Assembly (NCBI GenBank): GCA_945947915.1
Contig: CAMEZQ010000021.1
Location: forward strand, 1 to 36,064
Reading direction: 5' to 3'
Source: an uncultured Clostridia bacterium
Lineage (GTDB): Bacteria; Bacillota; Clostridia; Oscillospirales; Butyricicoccaceae
Length of the DNA stretch: 36,064 bases
Shown here: positions 31,572 through 36,064 of the stretch, piece after piece
Numbering within the stretch: position 1 is the first letter of the stretch
Layout of the letters: each line of letters begins with the position of its first letter
The notes under the pieces: model-generated
Told to the model about the DNA's origin: nothing
Database searches by the model: none
Seen by the model: only the letters and a program-made list of their open reading frames with translations
Program-made: the position numbers and the translations under genes

Positions 31572-32801
31572 ATGCCCATGAATGTTTTGGAAAAGCGCCG
31601 TTTCGACGCCGACCCCTATCTGGCCGAGCTGGACGCCGTGGTCGAATCCTGTCAGCCGCGGCCCGAAGGCTATGCCATCGTTCTCGACCAGACCATCTTC
31701 TTCCCCCGCGGCGGCGGGCAGAACTGCGACGGCGGCACGGTGGACGGGCTGGAGGTGCTCGACTGCTTTGCCGAAAACGACGAGATCCTGCACATCCTGC
31801 CCCGGCCGCTGTCGCCGGGCCAACGGGTCCGGCTGGCCATCTGCATGGAAAACCGCATGAGCCACATGCAGCACCATCTGGCCCAGCATATCCTGTCGGC
31901 GCTGCTGACCCGGCTTTATCAGAATGATACCCAAAGCGCCCATATGGAGGAGGGCTACGGCCACATCGAGCTGCCCCGCACCATGACGCCTGATCAGCTG
32001 GAGGCCCTGGAACGGGCGGCCAACGACGTCGTCGCCCGGGATCTGCCGGTGCATACCGCCTACTACACCCCCGAAGAGGCCGCCCGCATCCCGGTGCGCG
32101 GCCGCATCACGCCCCACGCCAGCATCCGCCTGGTGGAGATCGAAGGCTTCGACATCAATGCCTGCGGCGGCACCCACTGCCGGTCGACCGGCGGCATCGG
32201 CGCCATCGTGCTCACCGGCACCAAGGCGGTTCGCGGGCAGTTCCGCATCTATTTCAAAGCCGGACAGGCCGCGCTGGACGAGCAGGCCCGCCGCACCGGC
32301 CTGCTTTTATCCGCACAGCAGGCACTGGGCGCCGAGACCGGCGACCAGCTCCCCCTGGCTGCCGAGGAAACGGCCCGGCGTCTCCGGGAGGCCGAAGCCC
32401 GCCTGCAGGCGCTGACGGAACGGCTGGACGCCGCCGACTACGACCGTCTGCTGGCCTCCGCCGACCGCACGGGCAGCCAGCCCTGCATCGCCCGCATCCT
32501 GGAGTGCTGTGAAGACACCAAACATTTCAAGGCCATCGCCGAGCAGCTGGTCAAAAACGAAAAGGCCGTGGTGCTTCTGGCGCTGACCGGCGGGGACCGC
32601 ACGGCTCTGCTGCTGATGCGCCCCAAGGGGCAGAAGACCCCCGACCTGGGTGCCGCCCTCCGGACGCTGACCGGCCGCTGGGACGGCAAAGGCGGCGGCA
32701 GCCCGGTCATGGCCCAGGGGCAGATCGACCTGGTATCCGACGCGCTTTTGGACGACATCCGCCAGACCTTTTCGGATCTCTCCGCCCAATGCCGTACATA
32801 A
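31572..32801 (+). CDS. AlaX-like alanyl-tRNA editing protein with DHHA1-type C-terminus
   Basis: 409 residues. The editing domain resembles that of AlaRS and carries the zinc-binding HxxxH at H102-H106 (HHLAQHILSA) and C198-GGT-H202 (NACGGTHCR). The early PRGGGQ motif (about 45-50) is also typical. A helical linker (about 235-290) and a C-terminal DHHA1-like domain follow, making it a long-form AlaX. It hydrolyses mischarged Ser- or Gly-tRNA(Ala) in trans. GGAGG stands 4 nt before the first ATG and 10 nt before the ATG two codons on, so the exact start is uncertain. Same transcript as the HD-domain gene is likely. Confidence 0.92.
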   Translation: MPMNVLEKRRFDADPYLAELDAVVESCQPRPEGYAIVLDQTIFFPRGGGQNCDGGTVDGLEVLDCFAENDEILHILPRPLSPGQRVRLAICMENRMSHMQHHLAQHILSALLTRLYQNDTQSAHMEEGYGHIELPRTMTPDQLEALERAANDVVARDLPVHTAYYTPEEAARIPVRGRITPHASIRLVEIEGFDINACGGTHCRSTGGIGAIVLTGTKAVRGQFRIYFKAGQAALDEQARRTGLLLSAQQALGAETGDQLPLAAEETARRLREAEARLQALTERLDAADYDRLLASADRTGSQPCIARILECCEDTKHFKAIAEQLVKNEKAVVLLALTGGDRTALLLMRPKGQKTPDLGAALRTLTGRWDGKGGGSPVMAQGQIDLVSDALLDDIRQTFSDLSAQCRT

Positions 32802-32834
32802 AAATCAATCATTATTAATGAAAGGAGTTCTTCC

Positions 32835-33740
32835 ATGTCCATTGACAGAAAAACCGCCCTGGAGGCCGTACACCACATGCAGGACCGCCAGTCGGTACGC
32901 AATTTTGCCGACAAGCCCATCCCCCAGGAAGACCTGGATGAGATCCTGCGGGCAGCCACCGCTGCCGCCACAGCCGGCAATCTGCAGCCGGTCACCATCA
33001 TCGTGGAGAAAGACCCCGAGCGCAGCCGCCGGCTGGGTGAGCTGTGCACCAACCAGCCCTTCATCGGCAAGGCCCCGGTCAATCTGCTCTTCCTTCTGGA
33101 CTGGCATAAGCTGAGCGTCTATGCCGCCGCCCGCAAAGCCCCCTTCAACTGCCACGACAGCTGGATGCATTTCGTCACCGGCCTGGAAGACGTCATGTGC
33201 GCCGCCCAGTCGGCCGAAACGGCCGCCCATATGCTGGGCATCGGTTCCTGCTTTATCGGCACAGCCATGCATTCGGGCGCCGAGATCGCCGAAATGTACG
33301 ATCTGCCGCCCCGCACCTATCCCATGGTGCTGCTGACGCTGGGCTATCCCAAGGATCTGCCGGCCAAGCGCCGCAAGCTGGAGCAGGATTACATGGTCTT
33401 CGAAGGCAAGTATCCCCGCCTGGATCCCGACGATCTCTGCCGGGCCTACGACACCAAATACGAAGGCATCCAGCTGCCCTTCCCCACCCGGCCCGAGCCG
33501 CGCCAGGCCATGGTCGAAAAGATCCGCCGCGGCCTGCTGACCACCTATTCGCCCGAAGAGACCGAGCAGATCATCCGGGACGCGCTGGAGCGCGGCTATA
33601 TCACCGAAGTCCAGCGGCGCTTCGCCTACCACTACCACGCCGTCGACAACTACAACAAGGGCGGCCATATCCTGGAAATGATGCAGGAGCAGGACATGTT
33701 CCCCACCCGTATCCTCCGGGACGGCAAAATCGACCTGTAA
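32835..33740 (+). CDS. Nitroreductase-family protein
   Basis: 301 residues with AAAGGAG upstream. The N-terminal FMN-binding signature RQSVRNFADKPI is followed by ATAAATAGNLQP, and GIGSCFIG and MVLLTLGYP are further family landmarks. Such enzymes are cytoplasmic FMN oxidoreductases using NAD(P)H on quinones, nitroaromatics or flavins. It is longer than the usual 200 or so residues: the last 90 (from about FPTRPEPRQ) form a charged, Tyr/His-containing extension (FAYHYHAVDNYNKGG) I do not recognise. The gene precedes nicotinate phosphoribosyltransferase, which may only reflect shared redox metabolism. Specific substrate unknown. Confidence 0.92.
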   Translation: MSIDRKTALEAVHHMQDRQSVRNFADKPIPQEDLDEILRAATAAATAGNLQPVTIIVEKDPERSRRLGELCTNQPFIGKAPVNLLFLLDWHKLSVYAAARKAPFNCHDSWMHFVTGLEDVMCAAQSAETAAHMLGIGSCFIGTAMHSGAEIAEMYDLPPRTYPMVLLTLGYPKDLPAKRRKLEQDYMVFEGKYPRLDPDDLCRAYDTKYEGIQLPFPTRPEPRQAMVEKIRRGLLTTYSPEETEQIIRDALERGYITEVQRRFAYHYHAVDNYNKGGHILEMMQEQDMFPTRILRDGKIDL

Positions 33741-33843
33741 GGCCGCGCCCGGGCGGTGTGCAGCCGATCCCGTATCTGCCCGCGTCGGCTGCGGCGCCCA
33801 TTCTCCCTATCACTATTATTGAAAGAGAAAAGAGTGTTTCCCA

Positions 33844-35289
33844 ATGAAACTGCATAACAACCTCTCGATGCTGACCGATTTTTACGAGTTCACCATGGCC
33901 AACGGTTATCTCCGGAGCGGCATCGCCGACACCGTCGCCTATTTCGACATGTTTTTCCGCAAGATCCCCGACGGCGGCGGCTACGCCATCATGGCCGGTG
34001 TCGAGCAGCTGGTCGATTATCTGAAAAATCTGCATTTTGATGAAGAGGATATCGAATATCTGCGTTCCAAAAACTGCTTCTGCGAGGAATTTCTCGATTA
34101 CATCCGGAATTTCCGGTTCCAGTGCGACGTATGGGCCGTGCCCGAGGGCTGCCCCATCTTCCCCGGCGAACCCATCGTCACCGTGCGCGGCCCCGTTATG
34201 CAGGCCCAGTTCGTCGAGACCATGATCCTGCTGACCATCAACCACCAGAGCCTCATCGCCACCAAGGCCAACCGCATGGTGCGTGCCGCCAACGGCCGTG
34301 CCGTGATGGAATTCGGCTCCCGCCGCGCCCAGGGCGCCGACGGCGCCGTGCTGGGCGCCCGTGCCGCTTACATCGGCGGCGCCGTGGGTACCGCCTGCGT
34401 GCTGTCCGACCAGCTCTACCAGACGCCGGCCCTGGGTACCATGGCCCACAGCTGGGTGCAGATGTTCCCCGATGAGTTTTCGGCCTTCAAGGCCTATGCC
34501 GAGATCTACCCCGACAACTGCACCCTGCTCATCGATACCTATAACGTGCTGAAGTCCGGCCTGCCCAACGCCATCCGGTGCGCCCGTGAAGTGCTGGAAC
34601 CGATGGGCAAGCGCCTCAAGGGCGTCCGCATCGACTCGGGCGATATCGCCTATCTCAGCAAGCGCATCCGCGAGACACTGGACGCCGAAGGCATGACCGA
34701 CTGCGGCATCGTCGTTTCCAACTCCATGGACGAGTTCCTCATCCGCGACCTGCTCATGCAGGGCGCCAAGATCAACTCCTTCGGCATCGGCGAGCGCCTG
34801 ATCACCTCCAAGAGCGAGCCGGTCTTCGGCGGCGTCTACAAGCTGGTGGCCATCGAAGACGCCCAGGGCGAGATCGTTCCCAAGATCAAGATCTCGGAAA
34901 ACGTCGAAAAGATCACCACGCCCTGCTTTAAAAAAGTCTGGCGTCTGTCCAGCCGCCGGGACGGCCATTACATCGCCGACGTTCTGACCCTGCACGACGA
35001 GGTCATCGACGATACCCAGCCCTACACCATCTTCGACCCGGTCTACACCTGGAAAAAGCAGACGGTGGAGAACTTCAAGGCCGAGGAGCTGCTGGTGCCC
35101 ATCTTCCAGGCCGGCGAATGTGTCTATCAGCCCCGCAGCCTCTACGAGATCCGTGAGCACTGCAAGGACACCACCTACCGCCTGTGGGGTGAAGTCACCC
35201 GCTTTGAAAATCCCCATCCCTACTACGTCGATCTCTCTCCCAAACTGTGGGACATCAAAAACCGCCTGCTGCAGGAAAAGAGCATGTAA
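33844..35289 (+). CDS. pncB: Nicotinate phosphoribosyltransferase
   Basis: 481 residues. N-terminal LTDFYEFTMANGY is followed by FGSRRAQGADGA, the GTMAHSWVQMF segment with the family's phosphorylatable histidine, the LIDTYNVLKSG stretch, RIDSGD and GIGERLIT, all typical of NAPRTase. It converts nicotinate and PRPP (with ATP) to nicotinate mononucleotide in NAD salvage (Preiss-Handler). The Shine-Dalgarno is weak (AAGAGAAAAGAG). A 103-bp gap after the nitroreductase contains a stem at 33760-33767/33785-33792 without a T-tract. A strong terminator follows. Confidence 0.96.
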   Translation: MKLHNNLSMLTDFYEFTMANGYLRSGIADTVAYFDMFFRKIPDGGGYAIMAGVEQLVDYLKNLHFDEEDIEYLRSKNCFCEEFLDYIRNFRFQCDVWAVPEGCPIFPGEPIVTVRGPVMQAQFVETMILLTINHQSLIATKANRMVRAANGRAVMEFGSRRAQGADGAVLGARAAYIGGAVGTACVLSDQLYQTPALGTMAHSWVQMFPDEFSAFKAYAEIYPDNCTLLIDTYNVLKSGLPNAIRCAREVLEPMGKRLKGVRIDSGDIAYLSKRIRETLDAEGMTDCGIVVSNSMDEFLIRDLLMQGAKINSFGIGERLITSKSEPVFGGVYKLVAIEDAQGEIVPKIKISENVEKITTPCFKKVWRLSSRRDGHYIADVLTLHDEVIDDTQPYTIFDPVYTWKKQTVENFKAEELLVPIFQAGECVYQPRSLYEIREHCKDTTYRLWGEVTRFENPHPYYVDLSPKLWDIKNRLLQEKSM

Positions 35290-35316
35290 CTTTCCCGTCT
35301 GCACACAATGACGACA

Positions 35317-35346
35317 AAAAGGCCGCCCCTCACGGGGCGGCCTTTT
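35317..35346. terminator. Bidirectional terminator between pncB and the M20 gene
   Basis: AAAAGGCCGCCCC (35317-35329) pairs with GGGGCGGCCTTTT (35334-35346) around a 4-nt loop. The A/T flanks make it work on either strand: for pncB on the plus, and for the M20 hydrolase transcript on the minus. Confidence 0.9.
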
Positions 35347-35384
35347 CATATTCTGTGATTCTGCTTTGGTCGTTCAAGCACAAC

Positions 35385-35400
35385 GCCACAAAGGCGGCGG
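35385..35400 (-). repeat. Truncated hairpin-1 remnant of the repeat element
   Basis: CGCC-acaaa-GGCG beside GGCGGAACGG matches the hairpin-1 edge of copy D (GCGGCGGAACG at 35550-35560). Only this piece is seen; hairpins 2 and 3 are absent, and the sequence to 35347 shows nothing else. Confidence 0.4.
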
Positions 35401-35462
35401 AACGGTGCCTATGGTTTTTCTTTTAATCCTTCAGGAAATCGACCGTCGCGTGGCCGGCTTCG
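35396..35462 (-). pseudogene. Leftover 3' end of a lost M20 hydrolase paralogue
   Basis: 35396-35462 repeats 35569-35635 (offset 173) with 6 differences in 67 bases by my count. On the minus strand both encode GHATVDFL-D followed by TAA and a shared downstream flank. The differences within the codons are at third positions, one of them changing K to N, which is the pattern of a once-coding paralogue rather than a target-site duplication. Upstream coding sequence of this copy is missing, and repeat copy D lies there instead. Confidence 0.6.
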
Positions 35463-35464
35463 CA

Positions 35465-35555
35465 CCCCACAAAATCTGTGATTTTGCGGGGACCCCGGGA
35501 ATTACATAGATTTCCGGCGAATAGATCGCCGCAAATCGGCGCCGCAAAAGCGGCG
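35465..35555 (-). repeat. Three-hairpin repeat element, copy D (inverted)
   Basis: Read on the minus strand: hairpin 1 CGCCGC-tttt-GCGGCG (35555-35540), two bases, hairpin 2 (35537-35526/35520-35509, 5-nt loop, one mismatch), a 17-nt linker resembling that of copies A-C, and hairpin 3 CCCCGCAAAATC-aca-GATTTTGTGGGG (35491-35465). Architecture and spacing match copies B and C, although the sequence of hairpins 1 and 3 is largely different. Confidence 0.75.
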
Positions 35556-35595
35556 GAACGACGCAGCCGGCGGAACGGTGCCTGTGGTCTTTCTT

Positions 35596-36064
35596 TTAGT
35601 CGTTCAGGAAATCCACCGTTGCGTGGCCGGCTTCGTCGTATTTGACGGCGTCCTTGTCGAGGATCAGTTCGTTGATGGCGTCCAGATAGGCCTTGATGGA
35701 GGGGTACTGGGGCTGATAGTTGGCGATGATCTCCTTGGCGGCAGCAGCGTCGTTGGACAGCAGGGCGTCGGTGACGAAGAGCTGCGCCTTGACGGCGTTG
35801 ACACACTGGCGGTTGGGGTCGGCAACGCAATAGTCGATGCCGTGGCCGGTGCCGGTGGCGCCCATGGCGAAGAACTGCACGCCGGGCATGACACAGGTGA
35901 TATCGCCGAAGTCGGAGGAGCCGGTGCCCCAGTTGGTATAGCTGAAGCGGACACGGTCGGCGCCCACCAGGTCGCCGCAGCACTTCTCCACCAGATGCAT
36001 GAAGGTCTCGTCGTGGATCTCGGGCGAATAGCCGGGACGGTCGCACAGCTCAACGCCGGCGCCC
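35596..36064 (-). CDS. M20-family amidohydrolase, C-terminal part (5' end beyond window)
   Basis: The last 155 or so residues of a minus-strand gene whose start lies past the window edge; the frame stays open to 36064. Seen are GTGSSDFGDITCVMPGVQFF and the late GATGTGHGIDYCVADP, whose histidine corresponds to the C-terminal metal or active-site region of M20 amidohydrolases. It is clearly different from the six AbgB-like paralogues (no PQPQK tail, different SSDFGD context), so it belongs to another M20 subgroup. The TAA stop is followed by a flank that is also found after the pseudogene tail at 35423. Substrate unknown. Confidence 0.88.
   Translation of the reverse strand, partial: GAGVELCDRPGYSPEIHDETFMHLVEKCCGDLVGADRVRFSYTNWGTGSSDFGDITCVMPGVQFFAMGATGTGHGIDYCVADPNRQCVNAVKAQLFVTDALLSNDAAAAKEIIANYQPQYPSIKAYLDAINELILDKDAVKYDEAGHATVDFLND

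Noticed and set aside
35396-35635. Target-site duplication flanking a transposon
   Set aside because: The 67-bp direct repeats are diverged mainly at codon third positions and encode a gene end; no transposase or terminal inverted repeats are present.
35423-36046. Plausible 207-codon frame running through the element and the duplicated tail
   Set aside because: Most of its product is out of frame with the real M20 gene; only its last 10 or so codons match a hydrolase tail.

Overview
GC-rich chromosome segment from an anaerobic member of the Bacillota. The evidence is an hrcA-grpE-dnaK-dnaJ operon behind a perfect CIRCE element, an oxygen-sensitive class III ribonucleotide reductase (nrdD-nrdG), purine-rich Shine-Dalgarno sites and housekeeping sigma promoters. 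A GC-rich clostridial (Oscillospiraceae-like) genome fits, but this is inference from gene content and base composition.

Layout. (1) 1-12486, minus strand: a probable single operon read from a promoter near 12458-12486. It encodes two pairs of small integral membrane proteins (a DUF5058-type protein plus an unnamed partner, each pair present twice), followed by six tandem paralogues of an AbgB-like M20 amidohydrolase of 461-462 residues. The operon has a roughly 330-nt structured leader, a palindrome upstream of its promoter, GC hairpins between most cistrons, and small three-hairpin repeat elements at the 3' ends of two hydrolase genes. (2) 12700-15885, minus: nrdD-nrdG with a consensus promoter overlapped by NrdR-box-like palindromes. 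(3) 15891-20869, minus: a SEDS (RodA/FtsW) protein, an orphan sensor histidine kinase, a GerMN-domain lipoprotein and a MATE transporter, ending at a terminator. (4) 21061-23391, plus: tsaE-tsaB-rpiB-upp, tightly overlapped. (5) A D-Ala-D-Ala carboxypeptidase (minus), divergent from an orphan OmpR-type response regulator (plus). (6) 25822-30681, minus: the heat-shock operon. (7) 30783-35346, plus: an HD-domain protein, an AlaX-like tRNA editing protein, a nitroreductase and nicotinate phosphoribosyltransferase. (8) 35347-36064: the 3' end of another M20 hydrolase (minus), followed by an inverted copy of the hairpin element and the leftover tail of a lost paralogue.

Most of the window is conserved housekeeping. 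The unusual parts are the hydrolase array and the repeat element. The six hydrolases share an almost invariant central block but differ in short patches near the presumed substrate pocket. Genes 1 and 4 share 395 identical bases in a mosaic pattern. With the paired membrane proteins, they look like an uptake-and-hydrolysis system for a family of N-acyl-amino-acid, dipeptide or p-aminobenzoyl-glutamate-like compounds, diversified by duplication and gene conversion. The hairpin element recurs in both orientations with compensatory stem changes, which suggests a conserved structured DNA or RNA element that I cannot assign to a known family.
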